From Magnetospira sp. QH-2 (lineage in GTDB: Bacteria; Pseudomonadota; Alphaproteobacteria; Rhodospirillales; Magnetospiraceae), in assembly GCF_000968135.1 (NCBI RefSeq), contig NZ_FO538765.1, forward strand, positions 795,819-859,818: a DNA stretch of 64,000 nt. Direction: 5' to 3'. The number at the start of each line of letters is the position of its first letter. Within the stretch, counting starts at the first letter, position 1. The notes under the pieces were generated by a model. The model had not been told where the DNA came from, searched no databases, and worked only from the letters and a program-made list of their open reading frames with translations. A program made the position numbers and the translations under genes. Shown piece after piece: positions 39,492 through 48,901 of the stretch.

Positions 39492-40873
39492 GCCGCGCTC
39501 TCCAATTCATGAACCAGCTGGCGGAAGGCGTCGCCTCGGTCCTCGAAGCTGGCAAACTGATCAAAGGAGGCGCAGGCCGGGGACAGCAACACCACCGAAC
39601 AATGAACGCCATTCTGTTCGGCTCGCTCGTGGGCGGCGCGCAGGGCGTGGGGTAAATCGCCGGACAGGGTCGTTGGGATCCGATCGCCCAATTCGGCGGC
39701 AAACCGGGGGGCCGCCTCGCCAATCAAGTAGGCATGGCGCACATGGGACAAATAGGGGGTCAGAGCCTCCAGGGGGCCGTCCTTGGCGCGTCCTCCGGCG
39801 ATCCAATAGACCGAGTCGTAGCTGGCCAGGGCACGGGCGGCGGCTTCGGGATTGGTGGCCTTGCTGTCGTTGACGTAGGAAATTCCGTTGATCAGCGCCA
39901 CCGGTTCCTGACGATGAGGCAGGCCCGGATAAGTACCGATTCCGGCGCCGATCTGATAGGGGGGCACCCCCACCGCTCGGGCAATGGCACAGGCAGTCGC
40001 GGCGTTCTGGGCATTGTGGCTGCCCGGCAGGGTGGGCACCGCGCGCAGGTCCCGGATGGCCATTGGCCGGGTTTCGGTCGCATCGGTCAATTGCCCATCC
40101 ACCGCATGACAACCGCTTTCCACCACCTGCTCGCCGGAGACGGCAAATAGCCGACGGCTGGCACCGGATTCGCGCAAGTCGTTGAGGATGCTCGCCGTAT
40201 CCGAATCGTCGATGCCGATCACCGCGACGCCATCATCGGGCTGGTTTTCGAAGATCCGCAGCTTGGCGGCCTTATAGCCTTCAAATCCGCCATGACGGTC
40301 GAGATGATCAGGGGTGATGTTGAGCAGGGCCGCCACGTCGAAACGGGCATTGGGGGTCAATTCCAACTGATAGGATGACATTTCCAGCACATAAATCCCG
40401 TCGGCCCCCAAGGGCGCCAGATCAAGCACCGGCGTACCCAGGTTGCCACCCACCTGCACCGCGCGGCCGGCCAGCTCCAGGATATGGCCGACCAAGGCGG
40501 TCGTGGTGGACTTGCCATTGGTCCCGGTTATGCCGATGAAGGCCGCCTCCGGGCAGGCTTGAAACAGGAGATCCACGTCGCCGATGATCGGTACCTGAGC
40601 AGCCTTGGCCGCGGTCGCCACCGGGTGGGGTGTCGGATGAGTATGGGGAATGCCGGGACTGAGCACCAAGGCGGCGATGTCGCTCCAGGGCCAGGCGGCC
40701 GGATCCACCGCATCGATGCCATCGGCGGCGAGCGCGGCACGAGCCGTTTCCGCATCATCCCAGGCCAATACCTCGGCCCCGCCCGCACGCAAGGACCGCG
40801 CGGTGGAACGTCCGGAGCGGCCCAGGCCGAGGACCGCCACTTTTCTGGATCGATAGGATGTCACCGGAATCAT
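39488..40873 (-). CDS. murD: UDP-N-acetylmuramoylalanine--D-glutamate ligase
   Basis: A 461-residue Mur ligase. 'KVAVLGLGRSGRSTARSLRA' is the N-terminal domain, 'FIGITGTNGKSTTTALVGHI' the ATP loop, and 'LNITPDHLDRHGGFEGYKAA' the second conserved motif. 'YVNDSKATNPEAAARALASY' is the C-terminal domain signature. It adds D-Glu. It starts 10 nt after the frame-corrected mraY stop. Confidence 0.96.
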   Translation of the reverse strand: MIPVTSYRSRKVAVLGLGRSGRSTARSLRAGGAEVLAWDDAETARAALAADGIDAVDPAAWPWSDIAALVLSPGIPHTHPTPHPVATAAKAAQVPIIGDVDLLFQACPEAAFIGITGTNGKSTTTALVGHILELAGRAVQVGGNLGTPVLDLAPLGADGIYVLEMSSYQLELTPNARFDVAALLNITPDHLDRHGGFEGYKAAKLRIFENQPDDGVAVIGIDDSDTASILNDLRESGASRRLFAVSGEQVVESGCHAVDGQLTDATETRPMAIRDLRAVPTLPGSHNAQNAATACAIARAVGVPPYQIGAGIGTYPGLPHRQEPVALINGISYVNDSKATNPEAAARALASYDSVYWIAGGRAKDGPLEALTPYLSHVRHAYLIGEAAPRFAAELGDRIPTTLSGDLPHALRAAHERAEQNGVHCSVVLLSPACASFDQFASFEDRGDAFRQLVHELESAA

Positions 40874-40883
40874 CAGGGCACCC

Positions 40884-41971
40884 TCAGCGCAGTTTCAACG
40901 TCGAGAGCCCGGCCAGGGCGAGGATAACGGCGATAATCCAAAAGCGGATGACAATGGTCGGTTCCGCCCATCCCTTCTTTTCGAAGTGATGGTGCAGCGG
41001 GGCCATGCGGAAACCCGCTTGCCGGTCATCTTGAACGAGGCCACCTGGACGATGACCGAGATGGTCTCCAAAACGAACAGGCCGCCGGTGATGGCCAGCA
41101 CCAGTTCATGCTTGGTGACCACGCTGACCGAGCCCAAGGCGCCGCCCAGGGCCAAGGATCCTGTGTCGCCCATGAAGACGGCGGCGGGTGGCGCATTAAA
41201 CCAAAGGAAGCCCAGGCAGGCGCCGATCAGGGCGGCACAGAACACCGCCAGTTCGCCCGCGCCGGGAACCGCATGCAGTTGCAGGTAATTGGCGAACACT
41301 TGGTTGCCGGCCAGATAGGCGATCAAGGCGAAGACCACGCCCGCGATCATCACCGGACCCACCGCCAGACCGTCCAGGCCGTCGGTCAGATTGACCGCGT
41401 TGGAGGCGCCGACCATGACGAAAATGGCCATAGGAACGAAGAACCAGCTCAGTTGCACCAGCATGTCCTTGAAGAATGGCACGGCCATGGTGGTGGACAG
41501 GGGGTCGGGCAGGATGCGCGAGATCCACAAGGCCGCCGCGCCGCCGATGGCCACCTGTAGCAACAGTTTCAGGCGACCGGGGAGACCGCCATGATGCTTC
41601 TTGGTGACCTTCAGATAATCGTCGAGAAAACCGATGGTGCCGTAGCCCAGGGTCACGCCCAATACCGCCCAGACATAGCCGTTGGACAGATCGGCCCAAA
41701 GCAGGGTGGCGACGGCCAGGGCCAGCAGGATCATGAAGCCGCCCATGGTCGGGGTGCCGCGTTTTGTCAGCAGATGGCTTTCCGGTCCGTCCTCGCGGAT
41801 GGGTTGCCCGGAACTCTGTCGGTTGCGCAGCATGCGGATGATGGTCGGACCGAGCAGGAAACTGACCAGCAGAGCTGTCAGCACCGCGCCTCCGGCCCTA
41901 AAGGTCAGGTATTTGAACAGGTTCAGGATCGGCAGGTGCTCGGCCAGGGGATAGAGGAGATTATAAAGCAT
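40884..41971 (-). CDS. mraY: Phospho-MurNAc-pentapeptide translocase MraY, frameshifted near the 3' end
   Basis: The first ~320 residues are normal MraY: '[20 protein letters not shown]', '[20 protein letters not shown]', '[19 protein letters not shown]', '[15 protein letters not shown]' (catalytic Asp) and '[15 protein letters not shown]'. After 'FKMTGKRV' the conceptual frame runs into '[14 protein letters not shown]' and stops at 40,895. One extra base at the AAA/TTT run (41,011-41,013) restores '[15 protein letters not shown]', then '[21 protein letters not shown]', ending at 40,884 and giving the usual ~362 residues. The HHH motif needed for activity is in the restored frame. Sequencing error is the simplest explanation because mraY is essential. 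Confidence 0.93.
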
Positions 41972-41980
41972 GGTTGTTCC

Positions 41981-43408
41981 TCAATCCCCGTTGGCGGCGC
42001 GTTCGGGGGCCCCGCCGTCCATGTTGCACAGGGCCGTGACCACCAGATCGGTGCGGCTGCCCCGCGAGCCTTTGATCATGACCAGGTCACCGGCTCGCAC
42101 CGCCGCCTGCACCAAAGGCACCAGATCCTTGGCCGTGGCGGCATGTCCGCCCCGTTTGGCGGGCGGCAGGGCCTGCCAGAGATGTTCCATTTCCGGTCCG
42201 GCCGTGAATACCAGATCCACCTTGGCCTCGGCGATGGGGCCGGAAAGATCCCGATGCAATGATTCGGAGGATGTCCCTAATTCCAGCATGTCGCCGAGCA
42301 CGGCAATGCGCCGTCCGCCGTCGCCCGGGGTGCTTCGGCCCAAGACCGCGATGGCGGCGGCCATGGAAACGGGCGAGGCGTTGTAGCTCTCGTCGATGAC
42401 TCGCAGGGCCCCGTGGGGCAATTGAATATCATGTCCCTGGCCACGTCCCTTCCCGGGGGCCAGATCAGCCAGATCCCGCGACGCGGCCACCGGATCGGCG
42501 CCGACAGCCTGCACGGTGGCCAGAAGAGAAGCCGACGCCAGACACCAATGGCGACCGGCCAGAGGCACCCAATAGTCGAGAAGGGTGCCGCAGATATCGG
42601 CACGGATACGCCAGCCTTCGCCTTCGGGGTCGCAGGTCAGCACCCGGGCGCCTGCCTTGGGACCACTGCCGAACGCGCCAACCCGGGCGCCACAGGCACG
42701 GGCGGCGGCGGCGAGGAGACCATATTGGCCATTGTCGCGGTTGAGCAGCGCCAGCCCGTCGGGTTCCAGACCTTGGAAGATCTCGGCTTTCGCTTCGGCG
42801 ATGGCTTCCAGACCGTCGAAATGGGCGCTATGGACTTGCTCGATGGTTGTGACCACCGCCAGATGGGGACGGGCCAGACGGGTCAGCGGTGCCAATTCCC
42901 CGGCATGGTTCATGCCCATCTCGACAACGGCGAAATCTGCTTCGCGAGGCAGCCGGGCTAGGGTCAGGGGCACGCCCCAATGGTTATTGAGGCTGGCCAG
43001 GCTGGCCGAACAGAGGCCTTGGCGCGACAACACAAGATTCAGAGCTTCCTTGAGTCCGGTCTTACCGACACTGCCGGTTACCGCGATCACCCGGGCCTTG
43101 GCCCGGTCGCGGGCGAATCGGCCCAGGTCATAGAGGGCGTCGAAGGTATCGCCGACCGTCAACAGCGGTGCATCCTCGGTCACGCCGTCGGGGTAATGAG
43201 AGACCACGGCGGCGGCGGCACCCCGGGCCAAGGCGTCGGCCACGTAGTCGTGACCATCGAAGCTGGGCCCACTCAAAGCGACAAACAGATCGCCTTGGGA
43301 AACCGTGCGGCTATCGATGGAGACACCCGATGCGGTCCAGCCGTTGGCACTGACACCGCCCGTGGCCTGGGCCGCTTCGGCGGCGGTCCAAAGGGGGGAT
43401 TTGGTCAT
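41981..43408 (-). CDS. murF: UDP-MurNAc-tripeptide--D-alanyl-D-alanine ligase
   Basis: About 475 residues from the ATG at 43408, overlapping the murE stop by 4 nt; the extra upstream codons are not needed. 'VSIDSRTVSQGDLFVALSGP' is the N-terminal domain, 'VIAVTGSVGKTGLKEALNLV' the ATP loop, 'VVEMGMNHAGELAPLTRLAR' and 'DESYNASPVSMAAAI' further motifs. It adds D-Ala-D-Ala to complete the pentapeptide. Confidence 0.95.
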   Translation of the reverse strand: MTKSPLWTAAEAAQATGGVSANGWTASGVSIDSRTVSQGDLFVALSGPSFDGHDYVADALARGAAAAVVSHYPDGVTEDAPLLTVGDTFDALYDLGRFARDRAKARVIAVTGSVGKTGLKEALNLVLSRQGLCSASLASLNNHWGVPLTLARLPREADFAVVEMGMNHAGELAPLTRLARPHLAVVTTIEQVHSAHFDGLEAIAEAKAEIFQGLEPDGLALLNRDNGQYGLLAAAARACGARVGAFGSGPKAGARVLTCDPEGEGWRIRADICGTLLDYWVPLAGRHWCLASASLLATVQAVGADPVAASRDLADLAPGKGRGQGHDIQLPHGALRVIDESYNASPVSMAAAIAVLGRSTPGDGGRRIAVLGDMLELGTSSESLHRDLSGPIAEAKVDLVFTAGPEMEHLWQALPPAKRGGHAATAKDLVPLVQAAVRAGDLVMIKGSRGSRTDLVVTALCNMDGGAPERAANGD

Positions 43409-44874
43409 GAGAATGCCTCCCCGATCCATTGGCGGACGCACTCGGTGTCATCGAAAGGCAGAACCTTGTCGCCGACGATCTGACCTCGTTCGTGGCCTTT
43501 GCCCGCCACCAGCAAAACATCCTGTGGACCGAGGTCTTCCAAGGCTTGGGTGATGGCCTCCGCCCGGTCGCCGATCTCCGTGGCTCCCGGGCAGGCCTTC
43601 AAAATCTGTTGACGAATGGCGCCCGGGTCTTCCGAGCGCGGATTGTCGTCGGTGACGATGACGGTATCAGCCAGCCGGTTGGCCAGCTCTCCCATCAAGG
43701 GCCGCTTGCCCTGGTCCCGATCACCGCCGCATCCAAAGACCAGCGACAGCCGACCTTGCGTGTGGGGACGCAAAGCCGCGAGGACCGTTTCCAGGGCGTC
43801 GGGGGTATGGGCATAATCCACATAGACATCGGCTTCCGTGGCCGTGGTCGCAACCTTCTGCAAGCGACCGGGAACGCCGACAAGATGTTCCAGCGCTTCG
43901 GTGGCCAGGCGCGGATGAGCGCCGTCGGCGATGCAAAGACCCAGGGCACAAAGGGCATTGGCTACCTGGAAATCCCCGGCCAGAGGCAAAAGAATCTCAA
44001 AGCGTGTCCCCAGAATGTTCAGGGTCAGGCTCTGGCCACCGGAAACCGGCTTGGCCTTCACCAAGCGCAGATCAACGGCACAGCGGCCATAGGTCAACAG
44101 CCGGTGGCGGCGTTCGGCGCAGAGCGCCTGTAAGGCTTCGAACTGGGGAATATCAGTGTTCAGCACCGCCCAGCCGCCCGGCGCCATGACTTCGCCGAAC
44201 AATCGCATCTTGGCAGCCAGATAGCTTTGCTCGTCGCCGTGGTAGTCCATGTGGTCGCGGCTCAGGTTGGTGAATCCGGCGGCCGTCACCCGCACGCCAT
44301 CAAGACGATATTGATCCAGCCCATGACTGGAGGCTTCCATGGCCAGCCGATCCACCCGGTTTTCGGCCATCTTATCCAGCATCTCGTGCAAATCGGCGGG
44401 GTCGGGCGTGGTCAGGCCACCTTCCCCATGCAGGCCGGGGGCGTCGACACCGGTGGTCCCCAGGCTGCCCGCCCGATGACCCAGCCGGGTCCAGATCTGA
44501 CGGACGAAATGAGCCACGGAAGTCTTGCCATTGGTGCCGGTCACGGCGGCGATGCGATCCGGCTGCCCAGGATGCAACCGCGCCGCCAACAAGGCATAGC
44601 GGCGGCGGGGATTGTCATCGGTAAGCAAGGCGATGTCCGGATTGGCATCGTCGATTTGCGTCCCCGGGGGCGCCAACACCGCCGATGCACCGCGCCGCAG
44701 AGCCTCGGAGATATAGGCCCGTCCGTCGTTGTGAGTTCCCGGCAAGGCGGCAAACAGATAGCCCGGCGCGACCTTGCGGGAATCGCAAGTCAGTCCGGTA
44801 ATCTCCATTCCATATTCCGCAGCCGTGGCGTTCACTTCGGTTCGGTTCCCTTCGATCAGATCAGAAAGACGCAA
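43405..44874 (-). CDS. murE: UDP-MurNAc-tripeptide synthetase MurE (meso-DAP type)
   Basis: A 489-residue Mur ligase starting with TTG at 44874 (AAGGG 9 nt upstream), overlapping ftsI by 14 nt. 'ITGLTCDSRKVAPGYLFAAL' and 'AAVTGTNGKTSVAHFVRQIW' are the substrate and ATP motifs; 'YVDYAHTPDALETVLAALR' follows. 'VTDDNPRSEDPGAIRQQIL' contains the DNPR motif that marks meso-diaminopimelate as the added amino acid. Confidence 0.96.
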   Translation of the reverse strand: MRLSDLIEGNRTEVNATAAEYGMEITGLTCDSRKVAPGYLFAALPGTHNDGRAYISEALRRGASAVLAPPGTQIDDANPDIALLTDDNPRRRYALLAARLHPGQPDRIAAVTGTNGKTSVAHFVRQIWTRLGHRAGSLGTTGVDAPGLHGEGGLTTPDPADLHEMLDKMAENRVDRLAMEASSHGLDQYRLDGVRVTAAGFTNLSRDHMDYHGDEQSYLAAKMRLFGEVMAPGGWAVLNTDIPQFEALQALCAERRHRLLTYGRCAVDLRLVKAKPVSGGQSLTLNILGTRFEILLPLAGDFQVANALCALGLCIADGAHPRLATEALEHLVGVPGRLQKVATTATEADVYVDYAHTPDALETVLAALRPHTQGRLSLVFGCGGDRDQGKRPLMGELANRLADTVIVTDDNPRSEDPGAIRQQILKACPGATEIGDRAEAITQALEDLGPQDVLLVAGKGHERGQIVGDKVLPFDDTECVRQWIGEAFS

Positions 44875-46591
44875 GGCGATGACCCTTGCCCTTGTTGGAT
44901 TCCATTTCCTCGATCAGCGCCGGATCCGGCGCGATGCCGTACAGGGTGGCCAGGTTGCGCACCATCTCCTTGACCACCGGGGCGGCGACCCAGCCGCCGG
45001 TGGCATAGCCGAAAGTCCGCTTCAAACCCTTGGGTTCATCGACCATGGCCAGAATCACGAAGCGCGGATCGTCCAGTGGGAAGGCGCCGACAAAGGAGGC
45101 CAGCCGGGCATTGCGATTGTATTTCTTGCCCTGTTGCTTTTCCGCCGTGCCGGTTTTGCCACCGACCAGATAGCCGGGTACGTCGGCATTCCTGCCGGTG
45201 CCTTGCTCGACCACCATGCGCATCAGCTGGCGGACCTGGCGGGAGGTTTTTTTCGACATCACGCGCTTGCCGGTCAAAGCCGCGTCGCCAACGGTTTTCA
45301 TCAAGGTGGCCGGGCGGGTTTCGCCGCCGTTGACCAGGGCCGCGACGCCCGAGGCCAGCTGCAATGGCGTGACCGCGATGCCATGGCCGTAGGAAATGGT
45401 CATGGTGTTGATGTCCCGCCAGGTGCGCGGCACCAATGGCGAGGCGATCTCCGGCAGCTCGATGCTTGGCTTGTCCAACAGTCCCAGGCGGCCCAAGTAT
45501 TCTTTTTGCGAGGTAGTGCCCACGTCCAAGGCCATCTTGGCGGCGCCGATATTGGAGGAATGCACCATGATCTCGGGCACCGTCAGCCAGCGGTTCTCGG
45601 CGTGGAAATCCCGGATGGTGAAACGGGCGACGCGGATCGGCTCGGAGGCATCATAGCCGCTGGTCATCTTCACCGTGTTGGTGTCCAGGGCCATGGCGGC
45701 AGTGAACAGCTTGAAGGTGGACCCCATCTCATAGACGCCCTTGGTGACCCGGTTGAAGCGGGTTTCAGAGGCGCTTTCCATAGGGGCGTTGGGGTCATAG
45801 TCGGGCAGCGATACCATGGCCAACACCTCGCCCGAGCGGGCATCCATAACCAAACCGGCGGCGCCAATACCCTTGAATTCCTTCATCGAGCGGTACAGGG
45901 AATCATGCAGCATGGACTGCACCCGAATATCGATGGACAGTTCCAGCGGGTCCTCGCCGGTACGCAAAACTTCGTCGAAATAGCGCTCCACTCCGGCGAT
46001 GCCGCGGCCGTCGATGTCGGTCATGCCCAGGACGTGGGCGGCCAGCCGACCATGGGGATAGACCCGACGTTCGGCGTGCTGGAAGAAAATACCCGGAATG
46101 CCCAGCCGATTGACGTCATTTTGTTCCTTGGGCGTCAGATTGCGGTGCAGCCAAACGAAGGCACGCTTGGAAGACAGCTTCTGCTCCAGCCGCCGCCAAT
46201 TGACATCCGGCAGCACCTTGGCCAGTTGCAGGGCGGCGGAATGGGGGTCAAGCACCTTACGGGCATCGGCATAGACCGAGGCCGTGGGCAGGCTGCTGGC
46301 CAAAACCACGCCATTGCGATCGACGATGGCCGAACGGTCGGTGACGGCACCGGAAGTCTTGCTGATGGGGCGATGTTGAGCCATGGATTCGCCCGCGCCA
46401 TCGGTCAGGGTCAATTGCGCCACCCGTCCGGCAACCACCAAAAAAGCAATAGCAAACAAGGCGCCGGTGACCATCAATCGGCTGCGCCCGGTCTGCAAGG
46501 CGGTGGTGCGTCGGCCTTCTCGTTCCAAGGCGGCACTCCCAGCGAGCCCGCCGGAGAATCGATTGCGCCAGTTTTGTCCCGGGGGGGTCAT
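44861..46591 (-). CDS. ftsI: Septal transpeptidase FtsI (PBP3)
   Basis: A 576-residue class B penicillin-binding protein. A basic N-terminus and one membrane segment ('LMVTGALFAIAFLVVAGRVA') are followed by the dimerisation domain ('RVYPHGRLAAHVLGMTDIDG'). The transpeptidase motifs are SxxK in 'EMGSTFKLFTAAMA', SxN in 'VHSSNIGAAKMALD', and KTG in 'LVGGKTGTAEKQQG'. It cross-links septal peptidoglycan together with FtsW. It overlaps ftsL by 4 nt. Confidence 0.96.
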   Translation of the reverse strand: MTPPGQNWRNRFSGGLAGSAALEREGRRTTALQTGRSRLMVTGALFAIAFLVVAGRVAQLTLTDGAGESMAQHRPISKTSGAVTDRSAIVDRNGVVLASSLPTASVYADARKVLDPHSAALQLAKVLPDVNWRRLEQKLSSKRAFVWLHRNLTPKEQNDVNRLGIPGIFFQHAERRVYPHGRLAAHVLGMTDIDGRGIAGVERYFDEVLRTGEDPLELSIDIRVQSMLHDSLYRSMKEFKGIGAAGLVMDARSGEVLAMVSLPDYDPNAPMESASETRFNRVTKGVYEMGSTFKLFTAAMALDTNTVKMTSGYDASEPIRVARFTIRDFHAENRWLTVPEIMVHSSNIGAAKMALDVGTTSQKEYLGRLGLLDKPSIELPEIASPLVPRTWRDINTMTISYGHGIAVTPLQLASGVAALVNGGETRPATLMKTVGDAALTGKRVMSKKTSRQVRQLMRMVVEQGTGRNADVPGYLVGGKTGTAEKQQGKKYNRNARLASFVGAFPLDDPRFVILAMVDEPKGLKRTFGYATGGWVAAPVVKEMVRNLATLYGIAPDPALIEEMESNKGKGHRLASF

Positions 46592-47058
46592 TGCTTACCT
46601 CCCGCCGAAGCAATGGCGGCCTGAATACCAGCCCCCCAGGTTGCGGATTCCGTGACCTTGACGGCGACAGCACGCGTTTTGGGCTTGGCGGCAGGCTTGG
46701 CCTTGGTTTTCGCTTTGACGATGGATTTCTTCTTGGGCTTGGTCACGGGCTTGGCGGCATCCTTGGCGGCCACTTCCATGACCTGACGGTCGGGCAGGCC
46801 CTGCCAGCCGGTCATCTGCATCGGCTGCAAGGGCTCCAGACCTAAATGCCGCACGGCCAGTCCGCGCAACCGCTCGGGATTGTTCAGGTGGGACCATTCG
46901 GCCTGCAACACGTGGATGGCTTGGCGATCATTGCCAATGGACCGTTCCAGGTCATCGCGCTTGTCCACCAGTTCCTGCACTTCGTACTTGAGCTGGAAAA
47001 GGCCCAGGCTCAGGCCGATGGCGAGACAGATCCCGAGGATGGTCAGAAGCCGGGTCAT
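46588..47058 (-). CDS. ftsL: Cell division protein FtsL
   Basis: About 156 residues from the ATG at 47058. A short N-terminus leads into a membrane segment ('LLTILGICLAIGLSLGLFQL'), then a coiled coil with heptads ('VQELVDKRDDLERSIGNDRQ'), and the conserved 'HLNNPERLRGLAVRHLGL'. The C-terminal third is an unusual Lys/Ala/Pro-rich tail ('KPKKKSIVKAKTKAKPAAKP'). It is identified by position between rsmH and ftsI and by topology; it bridges FtsB and FtsI in the divisome. Confidence 0.85.
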   Translation of the reverse strand: MTRLLTILGICLAIGLSLGLFQLKYEVQELVDKRDDLERSIGNDRQAIHVLQAEWSHLNNPERLRGLAVRHLGLEPLQPMQMTGWQGLPDRQVMEVAAKDAAKPVTKPKKKSIVKAKTKAKPAAKPKTRAVAVKVTESATWGAGIQAAIASAGGKQ

Positions 47059-47071
47059 GCAAATGTCCTCC

Positions 47072-48040
47072 TCATGCCGCTGCCTTCGACGGCCAAACGG
47101 GGGCCGAGGTACGCTCGGCAATCCGCAGGCGGGCCGAACGGGCGCGCGGGTTCATACGGGTTTCCTCGTCGCCGGGTTTGACGGCGCCGCGTTTGATCAA
47201 CTTGAAAGACGGGGCCGGACCTTGGGTGTCACCGCCGGGGCGGTGCCGCGAAGGATTGTCGGCACCGCCACTGCGTTGCTTGAGAAACTGTTTGACCGCC
47301 CGGTCTTCGAGGGAGTGAAAAGAGACCACCGCCAGCCGCCCGCCCGGGGACAACAGCCGCTCGGCGCCGTCCAATCCGCGATGCAACTCGCCCAGTTCGT
47401 CGTTCACGGCGATGCGCAGGGCTTGGAATGTGCGGGTGGCGGGATGAATCTTGTCGTTGGGGCGTCCGACCACGCGCTTGACCAGATCGGCCAGTTGCCC
47501 GGTGCGCTCGAAAGGGGTCTGTACCCGATCAGTGCAGACGGCACGGGCAATGCGCCGGGAGCCGCGCTCCTCGCCATATTGATAGATGATATCGGCCAGT
47601 TCGGCTTCCGGCAGGCGGTTGACCAGATCGGCGGCCGTGGGGCCTTCATCGCCCATGCGCATGTCCAAAGGCGCATCAAAACGGAACGAGAAGCCGCGTT
47701 CCGGGGTGTCCACCTGCATGGATGACACGCCGATATCCAGCGCCACGCCATCCACCGACCCGATGTCTCGCTCGGCCATCAGCTCGACCATGTCCCCGAA
47801 ACGACCGGGTACCAGGGTCAGACGTCCGTCGTATTGCTGGGCAAGAGCTTGTCCGGCGGCGATGGCGGTGGGGTCTCGGTCGATGCCATAGACCCGGCAT
47901 CGGGTGGCATCCAGCAGGGCGCGTGTATAGCCTCCGGCGCCAAAGGTGCCATCCACATAAAGGGCGTCGTGGCGAGGAGCAAGGGCCGTCACCACCTCGC
48001 GCAGCAGAACGGGGATATGAGGGGTATCGGGGATGCTCAT
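47072..48040 (-). CDS. rsmH: 16S rRNA (cytosine1402-N4)-methyltransferase
   Basis: A 322-residue protein (MraW). '[20 protein letters not shown]', then '[18 protein letters not shown]' is the SAM-binding motif, '[20 protein letters not shown]' and '[13 protein letters not shown]' follow. '[11 protein letters not shown]' and '[20 protein letters not shown]' complete the family pattern. It methylates C1402 of 16S rRNA in the decoding centre. The ATG overlaps the mraZ stop by 4 nt. Confidence 0.96.
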   Translation of the reverse strand: MSIPDTPHIPVLLREVVTALAPRHDALYVDGTFGAGGYTRALLDATRCRVYGIDRDPTAIAAGQALAQQYDGRLTLVPGRFGDMVELMAERDIGSVDGVALDIGVSSMQVDTPERGFSFRFDAPLDMRMGDEGPTAADLVNRLPEAELADIIYQYGEERGSRRIARAVCTDRVQTPFERTGQLADLVKRVVGRPNDKIHPATRTFQALRIAVNDELGELHRGLDGAERLLSPGGRLAVVSFHSLEDRAVKQFLKQRSGGADNPSRHRPGGDTQGPAPSFKLIKRGAVKPGDEETRMNPRARSARLRIAERTSAPVWPSKAAA

Positions 48041-48510
48041 GCGCCCCCTCCCGGTTTTCCGAGACGGCCCAGGGCCATGGTGACGTTGTGCTTGGCGGCG
48101 TTCTCGAAGGTGGCCTGACGATGGGCGTCGTAGGCTTCCGGTTGCCAGATATGGAACCGCTCTCCCTTGCCGACAAAGACGGCATTCTTGCTCAGCTGGG
48201 CGTGATCAAGCAATTCCTGCGGCAGGGCGACGCGGCCTTCGGGGTCGAAGGCCAGGGGATGCACATAGTCGAGGATAGCGGCGGCGACCAGACGCTGTTC
48301 GTCGGTCAGGGCGGCGGGATCCTCCAGGCTTTCCGACAGGCGAACCATATAGTCGGAGCCACAAGCCTCCAGGGCCGGTTCCTGAAACCGGGGATAGACA
48401 TAGATACCGGGAAAATCCTGATCCGTGAACGAGGCACGAAAGGGCTTGGGCACGGAAACCCGGCCCTTGGCATCGATCTTGTTGGTGTGACGTCCGATCA
48501 ACGGCGCCAT
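48037..48510 (-). CDS. mraZ: Transcriptional regulator MraZ
   Basis: About 157 residues from the ATG at 48510 (AGAGG 9 nt upstream); an ATG at 48519 and longer starts are possible. Two SpoVT/AbrB-like repeats are visible: '[20 protein letters not shown]' at the start and '[20 protein letters not shown]' in the second half, each with the DxxGRV signature. MraZ binds upstream repeats and represses the dcw cluster. Five matching boxes are found at 48,625-48,668. Confidence 0.93.
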   Translation of the reverse strand: MAPLIGRHTNKIDAKGRVSVPKPFRASFTDQDFPGIYVYPRFQEPALEACGSDYMVRLSESLEDPAALTDEQRLVAAAILDYVHPLAFDPEGRVALPQELLDHAQLSKNAVFVGKGERFHIWQPEAYDAHRQATFENAAKHNVTMALGRLGKPGGGA

Positions 48511-48901
48511 ATCGCCCATCCTCTTGCCCGTTTTTCCGGCGGCTTTGCCCCCGACGCCTTGGCGCCTCTGACGATCCATCCCGGATAACCCCATCCCCTG
48601 CCAAGACTCCGCCCAGTCTCAAAATGGGATAATTCGGGATATCATGGGTGTCCATGGGAGTCAATGGGATCATATGGTTTGTCTTGGTTCTCCGGCCATT
48701 GTTACACTCTTTCATCAATCTATATTTCGTGGTCTTAAGAAATGATTGAGATAGATGTTGTGTTCATCGACAATTCTGACAGCCGACCCCGGCCAAACCA
48801 TGACCATCCGATGACCCTTTCGGGGCAGCGCCGTCGGCCTTTCAAAAACCGGGTGTTGAGCCTAAAACGGAAGGCATGACCGTGAATCAGGACCCGAATC
48901 C
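48511..48901. other. Divergent intergenic region between mraZ and the cyclase gene
   Basis: About 390 bp without a gene. It holds the MraZ boxes and a relatively AT-rich part at 48,670-48,780 where promoters for both directions could lie. A TATGAT (minus strand, 48,669-48,674) is a second possible -10 element but has no good -35. No RNA gene was seen. Confidence 0.5.
48625..48668. promoter_or_regulatory. MraZ operator: five TGGG-type boxes at 10-bp period
   Basis: TGGG occurs at 48,625, 48,645, 48,655 and 48,665 and CGGG at 48,635, so five boxes are spaced by exactly 10 bp on the plus strand. Known MraZ operators are tandem GTGGG-like boxes at this same 10-bp period. A possible minus-strand promoter (TTGACT, 17 bp, TATCCC) overlaps the boxes, which would allow direct repression. 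MraZ binding here is inferred from the pattern. Confidence 0.8.

Noticed and set aside
48624..48670. Short regular repeats as a CRISPR array or microsatellite
   Set aside because: Period is 10 bp with only a 4-5-bp core, directly upstream of mraZ, which fits MraZ boxes; no CRISPR-like repeats or cas genes are in the window.
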